Shown one piece after another: positions 32,080 to 44,413 of a stretch of 64,000 nt of DNA. How positions within the stretch are numbered: the stretch's first letter is position 1; each line of letters opens with the position of its first letter. A program made the translations under genes and the position numbers. The DNA comes from Tetrapyrgos nigripes (lineage: Eukaryota; Basidiomycota; Agaricomycetes; Agaricales; Campanellaceae): assembly GCA_013368315.1 (NCBI GenBank), contig JAACJM010000014.1, forward strand, positions 62,001 to 126,000, given 5' to 3'. The notes beneath the pieces are model-generated. The model was not told the origin of the DNA. It did no database searches and saw only the letters and a program-made list of their open reading frames with translations.

Positions 32080-34056
32080 ATGGACAAGTCGCTCGATGAG
32101 GTCCGCACTCTCCAAGTCCAACCTGGTTGAAAAAGCCCCAACTGACTTTCTGGCCTCGATCGCCTCTTTTCTCCCTCCTCCCACTACCTCCAGATTATCA
32201 AGGACAAGCCCCGTAACAACCGCCGTCGCTCAGCTGGCAAAACAGGCCGTGCTCAGGTTCTGGGCACCGCAGGCGTAGCCCCTCGCTCTCGTGCAGCCAT
32301 CAAAGCTGGTGTCAAAACTGTCGTAGCCGCCCCAGCTGTCCCACAACCAACTTCCGACAAAATCATTGTCTCCAATCTTCCCCCGGACGTCAATGAGCAA
32401 CAAGTCAAGGTTCGTCTTCTCAATTTGAAAACAAGAAGTCAGTGTCGCTCAATTATGATTGATTTACAGGAGTTGTTCCATGCCACTGTTGGCCCTCTTC
32501 GTGAAGTTACCCTCCATTATGACGCCCATGGCCGCTCCAAGGGTACCGCATCCGTAAACTTCCAGCGCAAGGGTGATGGCCAAAAGGCTTTTAACCAATA
32601 CAACAACAGACTCATCGATGGCAGTTAGTATCGCCTTCCCTTCTTTCACCATGTGCTCCCTCTTCTCTTCCGCTGTCCGTTCATGGCCCGTGGTTCGTGG
32701 CAAGTCTGTCACCCGGCAGAGCTGTCCATAATGCCACCGTGCCTCCCTCATCCATTGTCTCGTTTGAGTTCCAGAAGAATCGGCGGCTGTTGTCTGCTTT
32801 CCCGACCGGTCACCCTCTGACTATCCTAGTCTGATGAAGAGAGGAGAGCGCGAGTGGCAGCTTCGCATCCTGCAATGGCTTCATACTCCCATGTGCACCG
32901 CATTCTTATGCCGCCCCTGGATGTTCCTGGTATACACTGCGGACAGTCACAGAGCATCCTACAGCCTCCCTCGCGTTGTATGCCGTATCAACGAGGCCGA
33001 GCGCCTATCTGTGTCCTATCGCTTAGCGCCTGTCTCAGTTTGGCGCTTCGCTGGGTGCAACGAGGTCGATGGCTGCAGGCTTGAATGCATGAAGGTCACA
33101 CTGGGATCTATGTTCCTTCGCAGTGATGTGATGGTGAATGGCCCTCAACGTGGTCCTTGTTGGTGGTCAAGGCCATGACGCTCAAAGCAGAGGCGGTAAA
33201 TTCGGAGTGGCTATCTGGTGTTTATGCTGACTCAGATTGGGTTCGTGATGTGATGCAGGAGTGGGTGTGGTAGAGCCGGTATGCAGGACAGGCACATGAA
33301 ACGGCTTATACCGTTTTTGTGCTTTTCCTGTCATCGATGCTGAGGAGGCGGTACAGCAGACGACATGCAGGATGTTTCGACCAAACCGACAGACAGACAG
33401 ACAGACAGACAATCACAGCCGTCGTTATTCGTGCACTCTCGGTCACCCCTTTGTATGGGTGTGTCCATGGGGCATCACGATTTTTCGTGTTGTTTACTGC
33501 GTTGATGCGTCAATTTCCTCTCCAATCTGCCCGCTTGCCGTTGAAAAAACCGACTAATTAATGATCACCTGTTTCTCTTCTTGCACGCTTCTACCAATCA
33601 ACAAACGACGTTTATATCGCCTTCCGACTACCGATCCCGGCTTTCCGACCTTTCAGAACGTCCAATGAAGATTGAAATTGTCATGGACCCGACAAAAGCC
33701 CCTGCACCCTCTCTCGCTTCCAGAGTCGCCCCTGCTGTTCAACCTGCTGCTGGTCAAGCGGCACCCGCTAGGTGGGTTGTCATAGTTCTACCTGTGTCTG
33801 TCAACAAGTAAACTCAACAAAGATTGGAAATATTCAGGGGAGCACCACGAAGGGGCCGCGGTGGACGACGAGGTGGACGACGAGGTGGTAACGAAAGGCC
33901 AAACAAGTCTGCTGCTGATCTGGATGCTGAAATGGAGGTTAGTCATTTTCTCCTCATGTCTCCTTCGTCCTTCTGGTCACTGACAGAAACCATGCATTGC
34001 AGGACTACACCGGCAGCAACACGACTGCGGCTCCAACTGCTGCTCCTGCCGCATAA
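32080..34056 (+). CDS. YRA1: ALY/REF mRNA-export adaptor (Yra1, THO complex subunit 4)
   Basis: Six exons (32080-32100, 32194-32409, 32470-32623, 33657-33771, 33838-33937, 34003-34056) give 219 aa. The N-terminal REF box is MDKSLDE|IIKDKPR. An Arg-rich segment follows, then one RRM with RNP2-like KIIVSNLPPDV and RNP1-like SKGTASVNFQ. An RG-rich region (RRGRGGRRGGRRGG) precedes a short C-terminal box (SAADLDAEMEDYTG). The protein bridges spliced mRNA and the export receptor Mex67/NXF1 in the nucleus. Intron 3 (32624-33656) is 1,033 nt while all others are about 60-95 nt. It splits the conserved LIDG|KRPMKIEIV and joins in frame. Confidence 0.9.
32640..33625. mobile_element. 986-bp insertion within ALY/REF intron 3
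   Basis: TATCGCCTTCC occurs at 32629-32639, five bases into the intron, and again at 33615-33625. Removing 32640-33625 leaves a 47-nt GT-AG intron, the usual size here. The simplest reading is an insertion with an 11-bp target duplication. I see no terminal inverted repeats, poly-A end or transposase. The insert contains open frames on the plus strand (32834-33178, 114 aa) with no recognised family. It could alternatively hold regulatory or poison-exon sequence. Confidence 0.6.
33388..33411. repeat. (GACA)n microsatellite
   Basis: About six tandem GACA units lie inside the long ALY/REF intron. Confidence 0.85.
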
Positions 34057-35271
34057 GGCTCAATGGTGGCAGTACTTTGGAAATGCTCCGACTTTTTTTT
34101 TTTTTTTTCAGGAATACCTTTATTACCGCTATATCTACCTTTGGTGTAGTCACTTCTGATGATTTATTGATTACCATCGGCTCAGTTTAGCTTTTTATAT
34201 CTCCCGTTAGTCGCTGTCTATATGCCCTCAGCCTCCAGACTCTCGTCTGCCTCTTGATCTTACATAGTTTCAATGTATACAGTACACTCTTGATTCTGAA
34301 TCTTAGTAACTCGCTGCCCTGGACCTTTTGTCGTTGAACGTCGACAGTGTGTGGGACCGGGGTCTCCCCTTGACCCTAACCCTAGGCAAATGACCAATGT
34401 TCCGGTTGCGAAAGGTGCCCCTGCCATTGGTACGCAAGCACCTCAGAGTCTCTGCAATTGTCTTTCAAAGGAACCTCGAAGACCACATCAAAAGTTTGTC
34501 AGTCTGGTGAAATTTTATGCTCTGAAGCTTAAGAAGGAAGGTTGTCTACTTATTTTGGCAAATCGCGAGACGGTAGACCTTTAGCGAGACGTCGACGCGT
34601 CGGTATAAGCCTTACGTATATACTACGACTGCGTAACGTCGACTCCAACAGCTCTTCAAAACCCTCAGAATGCCTGCGCATGCGAACGACCGTCGAATTT
34701 GGTGCAAGAGTCTCCCGTTGGATCGCTTCCAGTTTCAGGCCGAAGCTATTCAATCAAGTTGGATTCAAGCTGGATTCAAGCATCTTTACTTTCATGTTTT
34801 CTCAGTCGCAGAGAACTTGATGCGAGCGATATCTATGTATACACATCGTCAGAGATGATGTATGTAGGTACGTTTTTTTGTTTCCAATTTACAATTTGAT
34901 TTTCAGCATTCCGCTCCCATCATGATGGTCCAAAAATTAACGATAACCCGATATCATGTCGTTGCCAGCCAGTGCCAGCCCCGTATTTGTGCGGCGTCCG
35001 GACTCGTCCGCAGTATTGTAGGCCCTTTACGGTAGATCTCTTTGGCTGGCAGGGTGCTCATTGCTTCATAACGCGAGTTCTTTCCTTTCGCTCGTAAATT
35101 CTCCATTCAAACTCGTCGACGGTCCAGCCTTCAAGACCTCAGCATTACCGTGCTTCCACTCGCTGATCTCCTCTGTGTGCTGCCACAACTGTAAAACACG
35201 CGTCTTTGCTGGATAACCTCGACATATATATACATACCCGCTTTCTTTCACCCTGGAGTCCTTGCTAGGCA
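34057..35271. other. Intergenic between ALY/REF and Kre6-like gene
   Basis: No gene is recognised. A T15-type homopolymer at about 34092-34108 and a single CCCTAACCCTA (34374-34384, telomere-like but isolated) are present. Open frames at 34351-34899 overlap in several frames and look incidental. Confidence 0.4.
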
Positions 35272-37991
35272 ATGTCAGAAGACTATTCTAAATCCTATCC
35301 CAAATCATATCCTTCGCCATTTGGTCCCGGTAGATCTACTAGCATTGCTACTAGCGGAATGTTGAATATGGGCCTTAACCCAACATCTGGGTCAATTGTG
35401 AGTTTTCCCAATTCGGTGCTCTATGGATGCTGGGTGTGGACTTACATGTCACCTCTTTTCTGTTTTGTACTCGTAGTCATCACCTTATGGCTCCTTCTCT
35501 GATGAGAGACGCTTTACTAGTTCTGGGTCTGCCTTGCTACATGCTTCGGTGACGGAAAAGGTGCGTATACAACCGAGCTTTGACTTTTGTTGTCTTCCAG
35601 GTCCTTAATGTCACGCCTAGTATTCTTTAGCCGCAGATCCCACTACTTGGGGATACAGTCTTTCTCCGGACACTATCGAGCCAGACGACTGGTTGCATGA
35701 TTATGACCCGAGACGAGAAGATCGCGGTGCTATATTCTCGACGAGAGCATTGGGAAATCTTGGATGCTTATTGGCGTTGGGTCTCGCGTTGTTGGCACTA
35801 TTGTGAGTCCGATTACTTTGAATCAGAGTCTGAGATCTGAAGAGCTGATGTACCGCAATTCCTCACAGTGCTGGATATCCTATCGCAACTTATTTCGAAC
35901 AGCACACCTCCAGAAACAGTGGCTTGAACCTTGGTAGTACTAATGCCTCGGGACAGGTACCTGATTTAGGGAATTGGGGATTGATAGATCAGGTATAGTC
36001 AGTCTTATCCAGTCTTCTTTGACCCGTCCAATATGGTTTTCTTCGCAGGACACGCCTGAGAGCGCCTACACCATCAACTCGTATACGGATGGCTCAACGA
36101 AAATGCAGCTCGTTTTCAGCGACGAGTTTAACCAAGATGGTCGGTCATTTTATCCTGGGTGAGTTTTTTTGTGATTCGCTGTACGGTCTTGAAGCTAACC
36201 TCTGTTAATATATATGAAGGGACGACCCATATTGGGAAGCTGTAGACCTCCATTATTGGGTGAGTCCACTCTCCTGTGGATCTTTGAGCCAGGTATTTTA
36301 ATCCTGCTTTACAGCAAACGAATAATCTTGAATGGTACGACCCATCAGCGATCACCACAAAGAATGGGTCGCTGGTTATCACTCTTTCCAAGGTTGACGA
36401 TCCTTCGACCAATCACGACTTGCAGTACCGTGGTAGGATGATGACAACCTGGAACAAGTTTTGCTTCACATCAGGGATGATGCTCACATCCGTTGTTCTG
36501 CCTGGCGCTAATAACGTTATGGGGTAGGTGCATTCTGACCCTTTCTTGTACCAATCTAGGCTGACTACTTGTGGGTCTGCTAGCCTTTGGCCAGGTGAAT
36601 ATGATCCGTGTAGGGGGTTTTAGTCGATACTGACTTATTCACATTATTAGCTATTTGGACCATGGGTAACCTGGGGAGAGCTGGTTATGGTGCTAGTTTG
36701 GATGGCATGGTGAGTCCTAGCAGGGAGACGACCCGTGTAATGAATTACTGACTGCTAATATCGATGTTAGTGGCCCTACTCATATGATGCCTGCGACGTT
36801 GGTACTCTTCAGAATCAGACGTTGGAACAGCAACCTCGTGCTGCACTGACCACCGGCCCCAACGATGGAACCCTTTCCTACCTTCCTGGTCAACGTTTAT
36901 CACGGTGCACCTGCTCTGGTGAAGACCTCGATTCTAAACGCCTAGCTGGAGTGACTCTTACAAATTTTACGAATTGAAAACAGATTACCGATGATGCTGG
37001 ATATGTGTCTCAGTCAGCGCAGTGGGGGGTGAGGATCCTATGTTATAACACTTGGAAATCACTGATTTGGAACGGTTTTACATCAAGCCTTTCAACGCTT
37101 ATTATGAGTGGTTTAATACCTCGGATAGTTTTGTCATATACGATGAGACTGTTACAGAACTCAACAGTTATACAGGTAACATCTATGCATGACCTGGAAT
37201 AACAATCGTGCTCAACCTAAACCTTTCTTACAGGGGGAGTATTTCAACAAGCCACGTCAGGGTAAGTTCTTCTACAGGATTCATTTACTTTGTCTGACCG
37301 AATTCAAAGTATCTCCAAGACCGGTCAGTCCTAAGGGTTTGAAGACAGAACTTCTCTGATCTTTCTCCTTGACTCTAGTACAGGAATGCTATCAGTTAGA
37401 TGGGGTTGTTTTTCTACGTATGGCTTCGAGTATAAGCCGGGCTACAACGATGCGGTAAGGATTATCATTTTCGTGCGGGGGTTTCAATTCTCACTGTCAT
37501 TGCAGTTTATCTCTTGGATCAATGATGATACACTGGCGTGGACAATTAAAGCCTCTGGTATGGCTGCTGATGATCGAGTCGAGATTTCAGCGAGACCCAT
37601 ACCTCAGGAACCCATGGTAAGTCGACACGACCGCGTTCAGAGACTTGCTCGGAATTCTGATTTATGAACAGTACATGATTATCAACCTTGGTATTTCCGA
37701 GAACTTTGGGTTCGTTGATGTGGAGCACTTGCAATTTCCAGCTTCAATGTCCGTCGACTGGATACGGGTATACCAAAACGAGGACAGCATTAATATCGGA
37801 TGTGATCCCCCGGATTTCCCTACGGCTGCGTACATTGAGCAGTGAGTTTTTGCTTCTCAATCGATTTTGTGAGTGTCCTGACGCATTTCGGGGCCAGATA
37901 TCTCGAGACCTATAACAACCCAAACTACACGACCTTTGTAGGAGACTTTGGTCAGACAAACCCGAAAAATAGCCTCATCGATACCTGTTAA
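35272..37991 (+). pseudogene. Kre6/Skn1-like beta-glucan synthesis protein, catalytic motif lost
   Basis: Spliced exons give the type II membrane protein expected for this GH16-related family. There is a Ser-rich cytosolic tail (GSALLHASVTEK), a membrane helix (LGCLLALGLALLALFAGYP), and luminal motifs VFSDEFNQDGRSFYPGDDPYWEA, VMGLWPAIWTMGNLGRAGYG, LPGQRLSRCTCSGED, VSQSAQWG and YGFEYKPGYNDA, ending at the TAA at 37991. After SGED (36926) the expected HPGP and APEIDxxEA segment is missing. Only ATTCTAAACGCC (ILNA-like) survives, followed by an in-frame TAG at 36943. One G is also missing near 37404 (QLDGGC lost). Family members act in the ER/Golgi in 1,6-glucan assembly; this copy should be inactive. 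Confidence 0.75.
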
Positions 37992-38215
37992 CGTTGATGT
38001 ATATATTGGACAATGGACTGGATTGTACATCATACTATATCGTATCGTACAGCGCTCCTTACATGCTCAGATACATGTATTAGAGTTACGCAAGGCCAGT
38101 GCCACTGTGCCTTTACAGGGTCAGCTATTTTTGTGACTACCCACGCAAGGAATACCTATCAGAAAAACCCATACGCAGGAAGTTCTAGATTGGTTCTAGA
38201 GCGACCTGCTGAATT

Positions 38216-38239
38216 ACGAGTCCTATTTTTAGGACTCGT
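38216..38239. terminator. Perfect hairpin downstream of Kre6-like gene
   Basis: A 10-bp perfect stem (ACGAGTCCTA / TAGGACTCGT) with a TTTT loop lies 225 bp after the stop and 34 bp before the transposon boundary. Eukaryotic 3' ends do not need such hairpins, so its role is unclear. Confidence 0.35.
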
Positions 38240-38869
38240 TCTTTATCCGACTTCAATCCGACTTTCGATGTCGGTAGGTTCGGAACAAGCCCCGCGAAGT
38301 TCCGGCCTTCGCTAGAAGGGGCTTGCGTCAAAGTGGTTCAAATGATAGGGCTCATTGGGGGCTTCCTAGCTCCTTCAATTCTTCATGAAATCATCTACTG
38401 TAAGAGACAAAAATGTAGCTTAGAAGGTACTTTATTGGACTGCGTACGCCAAATTAGTGATAGATACTATTTTACAAATACATATTGTCCAGCTATGTGT
38501 AGTCACAAGCAAAACTGGGACAGAGACTTCCTGAGGCTGCCGTATTTGCTAGAAGAGTATATACAGAAAATGGGCTGGTCAGCATATACTTAAGGTGTAT
38601 ATGGATGATCTAGAATGGTATTTGCCACCTCCAGATGATGTGGTAGCAATACTAGTAGTAGAGGAGGAAAAGTGGTTAAGAGACGCGGCGTGTTGTCACA
38701 TATGTCACACAGTGTGACAGTACAGCCTGTCTTCCCCGAAATCCTCGACGACAAGAGTACAACGCTGCAATGAAGAATTCCAGCTGGGAGAAGCATTTAA
38801 GGGGCATTACAGGCAGATATAAGATCAAGTTTCAGCGAGCAGGGCCCCAAGGAATAAAAATTAAAAATT

Positions 38870-41387
38870 CTACTTGTACATTTTATTTTGTGTTTTACTT
38901 ATACCTTGATGTACATGTGGACGGTAATACTTTAGGGCACTAGCAGGAGTGATAGCAGTAGAATTATGAGGTTGTTTGGAAGTAGGAGTAGCTGGTGGAA
39001 TGGAGGTTGGTAATGTAAAGGTATGGTCTTGGTAGTATGGTGAAGATGATGTAAATAGATTAATGGTCAAAGGTGCTGGTGTTGCTGGTGGAGGTAAGAC
39101 ATTCTGAGTGGCGACTGGGTGCATAGGATGACAATTTGAGGGTGCCTGCAGCTTGGAGGGAGTGTGTGTCTTTGTGCGTGAAGAAATAGTTGAGGCAGCG
39201 GCAGTGTGACGTGATGCTGGTAATGGGGTCTTGCCAGTGTGGACATTTTCTTTGCGGTGAGAAAGCAAAGAAGGCAGCCAAATCATGGGACTGGGACTTG
39301 GTGTTACATTTCCAAGTCGGGAAAGCGATAAGATTGGTGTCCCAGATTCATCCTGGCGTTTAGTCATCACAAACTTTGTCGGAGTGACTGGAGACTGCTG
39401 AGAATTCCGGGATTTCTTAGATGCACGCTGCTGTGATTGAGGTGTGGTAGGAGTTGGTCTTGGAATACTATGCTGCCATGTATCCAATACTGGAACAAGA
39501 CTGGCAAGGTCAGCTTTGGAGGCAATATCCCATTGGATGGTGAATAGAATGAGATCTGGTGTCATGTCAGGAAACTTGAGCAGCTTCTCTGACTTCTTCA
39601 CCAGCTCCTCCAGCTGTTTTGGGGGGAAAATCAATGCACTGCTAACAAATGGATTGTTCCAAGCACAATACTGTTCCTCTCTCCAGGACAGGAGTGTGCT
39701 GCGCAAGATATCTTTATGCCCAGTGCCAAGCTCGAAATCAGAAGGAAAGGGTTGGAAGGCTGCAGAAGAAGTCATAGAGAGAGGTGGAGGTGGTATTGGG
39801 CAACTGGCGAGTGGGAAATGGAAGTCAGCTGCAAATGTGAACAGCCTGTTGTTGTGTTCATCAGCTGCGTCATAGAGCTTGACTACGTCAGGACTACAAT
39901 GTGAACAACATTGGTCAGATGACAGTGATTTTGCTTTATCGAGGACTGTCCATGATAGTTTGAAAGGGGAAACATGAGACCATTGGCCTTGGCTGTCAAA
40001 AGAGCAACTTGTTAGGCTGTGCCGAGTGTCAAGATGAGTCTTTGGCCAAAAGAAATTGCGAACAAATGCATGGAAGCATGGATCATCTAAAACATAAGTT
40101 TTTATTAAACTATGAGGAATAGAGCAGAATGATTGCTACATTAATAAAACTCTCCAATACTGGCTCTAGCTTGGCCTGCTTGATATTGTTGGCCTTGGTG
40201 TCCCCGTTCTCCTGAACATTCCTCACGTGACAGAATGCTGGAATAGCTGGGCGTGTTTCTGGTCGAAAAGCCCAAGGTGGCACAAGTAATAAGCATACTG
40301 CTGGCGTTACACGATTGCAACCGGAACACCCCCAACGTTGGATTATGACAGAAAGAGATGCAGGCAGGCCAAATACGACTGAGTACTTGACATCTGGAAT
40401 ACTACATCCCATGCCTGCAGTGTCCATAGCACAAATGATACGGATGGTGCCTTGTGAGAAACTGTCCCAACAATGCTTCTTTGCAGTCTCCGACATATCT
40501 GATGAAAAAGGATAGACAGCACTGCGAAGATGGGCTGGAAGACATTTGCGGAGGGTCTCAACGGCATCTCGACAGGCTTGCTCTGAGTCGAAGTAGAATA
40601 GACATTTGTCAATGTCATCAACTGTGGTATCAGTATTGATGTGGGCCACAAGAGACCCAACTGACGATATTGAGGATGAAAATCATCGGATCCCCAGTCC
40701 TCTATAACATGGGCTTCATCTACAAAGACAGCTGCTAGTAGGCGGTGAACCCGTCCGTCTTTCCAAACGTGCTTGTTGAAGGAATCTGAAAGAGCCATCT
40801 CAGGGGAGCAATAGACAATCTGTGCAGTCATACAGACCCTTTGCCAAAGCTCTGGTGTCTTGTCTGTGTCTTCATTGACAACAACAGCATCGAGTCCCTT
40901 TGCCTCAGTGTGAGCAACCTAGAGATGTCCATCAAGACAGGAAAAATAATAATCAGTGAGAACAGCATACCTGGTCCCGTTTGAGAGCCTTTAGAGGACA
41001 GATGACAAGTGTCAGCTTGTTCTTTCCAGCTAGCTTTGCTGTGCCTTCAAATATCAGACTCTTCCCCAAGCCTGTAGCTGCAACACAGATACTGTCATAT
41101 CCTTTCAGGATCCTATGAATGACATGGCATTTCCAGTCCTCTGGTTCAAACTTGAGAGCCAAGTCCTTCTTCAGAGCATGTTGTATGGCATCAGGACTAG
41201 CAACACGCGTCTTGATGCCCTGCAAGCGATAGGGAGGTTGAGACGGATATTTTCGCCTTTGAGGTGTGCCTGGGGTGTGAAAGGACAGGTCAAGAGGGGT
41301 TTGAGACATGTGAAAGGATGCTGGAGTGCTGTAAAAAAAAAGACGCGCCGAATACAGATGAGCAAAAAAAGGCAGCAGAAAATACAT
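38870..41387 (-). pseudogene. RecQ-like DNA helicase, decayed
   Basis: RecA-like domain 1 shows the Walker A ATGLGKSL, ICPLKALKRDQ and the DEAH-type box VFVDEAHVIEDWG. Domain 2 shows CLFYFDSEQACRDAVETL, IRIICAMDTAGMGCSIPDVK (motif V) and IIQRWGCSGC (motif VI-like). A C-terminal region follows with CCSHCSPD, EKLLKFPDMTPDLILFTIQWD and a long Ser/Pro/Thr tail ending at the TAG at 38870. Directly after QYRQLGLL the frame shifts and runs into AHINTDTTVDD near 40640. The stretch that should hold motifs III-IV is therefore deleted. It is divergently paired with the DUF6589-like gene, a combination that points to a mobile-element helicase rather than host Sgs1. Confidence 0.72.
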
Positions 41388-41409
41388 GTGACTTCAGTCA
41401 CAGGGAAAT

Positions 41410-44400
41410 TTGAAAAGGGGCTCCTTCCAAAACTTGTTCACCATGAGCGCGGCTAGAGGCAGTGAAAAGCTGCTTTATGATCAAAGCTTGTGGTCAGAGG
41501 TATGGGAGAACATGCTCAAAGAAAAAGTCGGTCCCAACCCACAAAAACTTCCTATCCTCAATAAAACCCACCTTGTCTTCTCACTCTTGGTCTTCCTCAG
41601 TCTTAGTCTCTCTGCCTTCCTGGAGTTTATTTTCACCAGTTCTATCACCACTGTCAAGCAGCAGGCAGGTATATTCACAGGATACTATCCTCTACAGCAG
41701 TTGGACAAGCAGTTTGCGCCATGGACCCTATGGAATATCTGGCACAAGGACAAAAAAATCCACCCTCATCTTCATGACATTGCTGCGGCATGCAGGCCCC
41801 ACATTGTACTGGAGGAGAGTGACAGAATCATTAATGATGAAACTCTGAAGGTCAAGGTGAAAGGCCTTACCACTGCATCAATCTGTTCATTACTTGCACC
41901 TGGCGAGCTCCTGAAAAAGTATTCCGAACATGCTCCCTTCATGACTAGCCTTCTCCGGGTCTTTGCATCTTCTCTGAACTGATATCGTCATGAAAAGCTC
42001 ACTAGAGAGAGAAAGATGATGGGCCTTGATGTGGATAATGATGAGACAGACTCAGACACAGAAATGGATGTGACCGACTCCAGAGAAGAGTCTTCAGATG
42101 AGTTGGATCCAAGTAAGGAGTCTGTGGAGCAAGACACAGGGCTTTCACGGTCTGTAGATGTGGTGAGTATCAAGTCTTCACCCCAAAACATACTCATATC
42201 CATGTACATGAAGGCAATTGTCATTACAATCTTGATGCTCATCTTCATTTACAATCGTGCCACCAATCTCCTTCCCCTAATCCTTGGCATCTTCTTGCTC
42301 ACTAACGGGACAAATTACCGAGTACTACACATGCTCACTAACATTGGGCTATGTGTTTCGGCATTCACAATGGAACAGCTGAAGGAGCAAATCTCCAACG
42401 ATGCCATTTCCATAGCCATTAACCTGATGGCGAATATGCTGTACTTGATCATTTACGACAACATAAACATTTATCTCTGAAAATTTGAGCAGAGACTCAC
42501 CAACCAGAGCACAATGCTACATGCCACAAACAGTGCAGTTATCACCATCGATGACGAGGGTCTAGAACATGACGAGGTGCTCAACCTACAGAAGAAACAG
42601 GAGCTTTGAGGTTAGCAAGCACAGGCAAACTTTTGGGAGGATGTAATACCAACTTCAGACGACTCGGACTTTATGCTACGGGCATTTGAATGGCTCATTG
42701 CAGACTTGCTATTCCGGTACTGTCCTGGAAACAAGAAATGGGAAGGACAGAAGGAAATGGCTGAGAAGCTGGAGAAATCGATGCCAAAGGACAGGCCACT
42801 CCCTCCAAAAAAGACAACCACTTGTCCATTTGGAGTATTTGATGTAAACGAAGGATCTAAAAAGGGGCAGTCAAAGATAAATGAGGAGATGTGGAAGCGG
42901 TCAAAGCAGACAGAAGAAGAATGGGTCAAGAATGTTGGCTTACAGCAAGTCTTATCAGGAAAGCTAAGCGAGACCAAACAAATGAGCCCACAACTTTCGA
43001 ATGCCTGGACTTCATCGAGGAGATGAGTGCTTTGTGCCACTATGCACTACAGGCAACCCATATGATAATACGTACCCATCTCGGCCATGACCCCGTTGGT
43101 GACCCAGCCTCCCTTGGACATCATAAGCAATTCCTAAAGCAAGCTTGGGATGACACCAAGCCAAACTATGCTGCTGCAAAATCCTTGATTCGGCACTCGC
43201 TAGTTGCTCGGCTTTGCCATGCTGCCATGTAAGTTGCCTTTCAATGGGAATAACTGAGTACTCACTCTTGTATTGGACTGCCAGGATCATACAAGGATTT
43301 TGCTCCTGGAAGGATGTTGAGTCCTGGAGACCAAGCTTTGAAGAATTGCTGCAGACAGCAAAAACAATTCGTCAGCAATATGTGGCTACACAGGCAGCGG
43401 AGGAAGAAAAGAACAAAAAAAAAACGACTGGAATGCTCGCTCAATTTACTTTATTCGTGACGCCTTGATCTTCTTGGAGTTTGAGGTGGCTGTTAAAGAA
43501 GGTGATCCAGGTCATGTTCACTGTGTGTTGAAGTTCTGGGCATTGGCATTTCAAGAGTGTGGGCAGCACAATTATGCTCGGGAATGTGTTGAGGTCTTGA
43601 TTTGACTGAAATACGAGACACCTCCTGAGCTGGAGAAAGTTTTAGAGCGTGCATGGTTTGTGAACCAGTCTGGGGAAGCAGAGAAATGGATAGTGGCAGA
43701 TCTATATCTTGAAAGACTGAATTTCTGGGTCAAAGTCAGTATATCTCTGCTAAACATTGCTAGTATGCCAGACTCACTTTGTCCCTCTCACAGCGTGTCT
43801 TCATTGCAGACGGTAATGGTGTCACCATTGAATACATCATCTGCAAGGGCTCAGCATCAATTGAAGCCCTTTGTGACGTGTCCCATCTTGTAGCCAACTA
43901 TTTTGGTGATCCTGACCGTTCACGACACCACAAGGAGGTAGCTTTTGAAGAGGATGTGAGGATGCTGGTGGAAGAGATGGAAAGAATAGGTATACATCAA
44001 CCTTCAAGGCAAGAGTGTTTCGTACCTGAAAAACAGCATGCCAATGTGAAGAACCCTACCTTGCAATCTGCTGTCATAGATGTCCAAGTACGAGGGCAGA
44101 GATTTAGTCCAATGGTAATATTCAGCATTATATCAAGCTCATGACCTTTGACAAGAACACGAATTTGTATCCATTGGGTAACCCAGCGAAGAAAGACGCA
44201 GTGAAGAAGGATGTCGGGGCTGGCAAAGAAGATGATGGTGAGAACGAAGATGAAGAAGAGTCTGAATATGATCGTGCTGCATGCCTTGATATGGACACCG
44301 TCTTCGACAGCACAAAAGAAATGCCTCTTGACTATAATAATTCCATAGATGTTGAAGGGGATGGGCCTTTGAGTGGAGGTGATGAACTTACTACTGGAGG

Positions 44401-44413
44401 AACTTTATATTAA
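41410..44413 (+). pseudogene. DUF6589-like (transposon-associated) protein, decayed
   Basis: One long reading frame is interrupted by stops at 41980 (TGA), 42478 (TGA), 42607 (TGA), 42613 (TAG), 43603 (TGA) and 44105 (TAG), plus a frameshift near 42940. Readable parts include LLKKYSEHAPFMTSLL, IYDNINIYL*KFEQRL, TMLHATNSAVITIDDEG, FIRDALIFLEFEVAVKEGD, VLKFWALAFQECGQHNYARE and AWFVNQSGEAEKWIVADLY. The last group has the spacing I know from Agaricomycete DUF6589 proteins (FxRDAxxxxEF...YAxExxxL...W). A Lys/Glu/Asp-rich tail (GENEDEEESEYD) ends at 44413. Several stops fit CGA to TGA. Function is not established; its place inside inverted repeats suggests a transposase-type role. Confidence 0.66.

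Noticed and set aside
32834..33178. 114-aa open frame inside the long ALY/REF intron as a nested gene
   Set aside because: No recognised domain; several overlapping frames exist there and the composition is not clearly coding.
34374..34384. Telomere-like CCCTAACCCTA
   Set aside because: It is a single isolated copy inside intergenic DNA and forms no array.
38870..41387. Host Sgs1/RecQ DNA-repair helicase
   Set aside because: It lacks the host domain order, carries deletions, and lies between inverted repeats next to a DUF6589-like gene, so an element-borne helicase is more likely.
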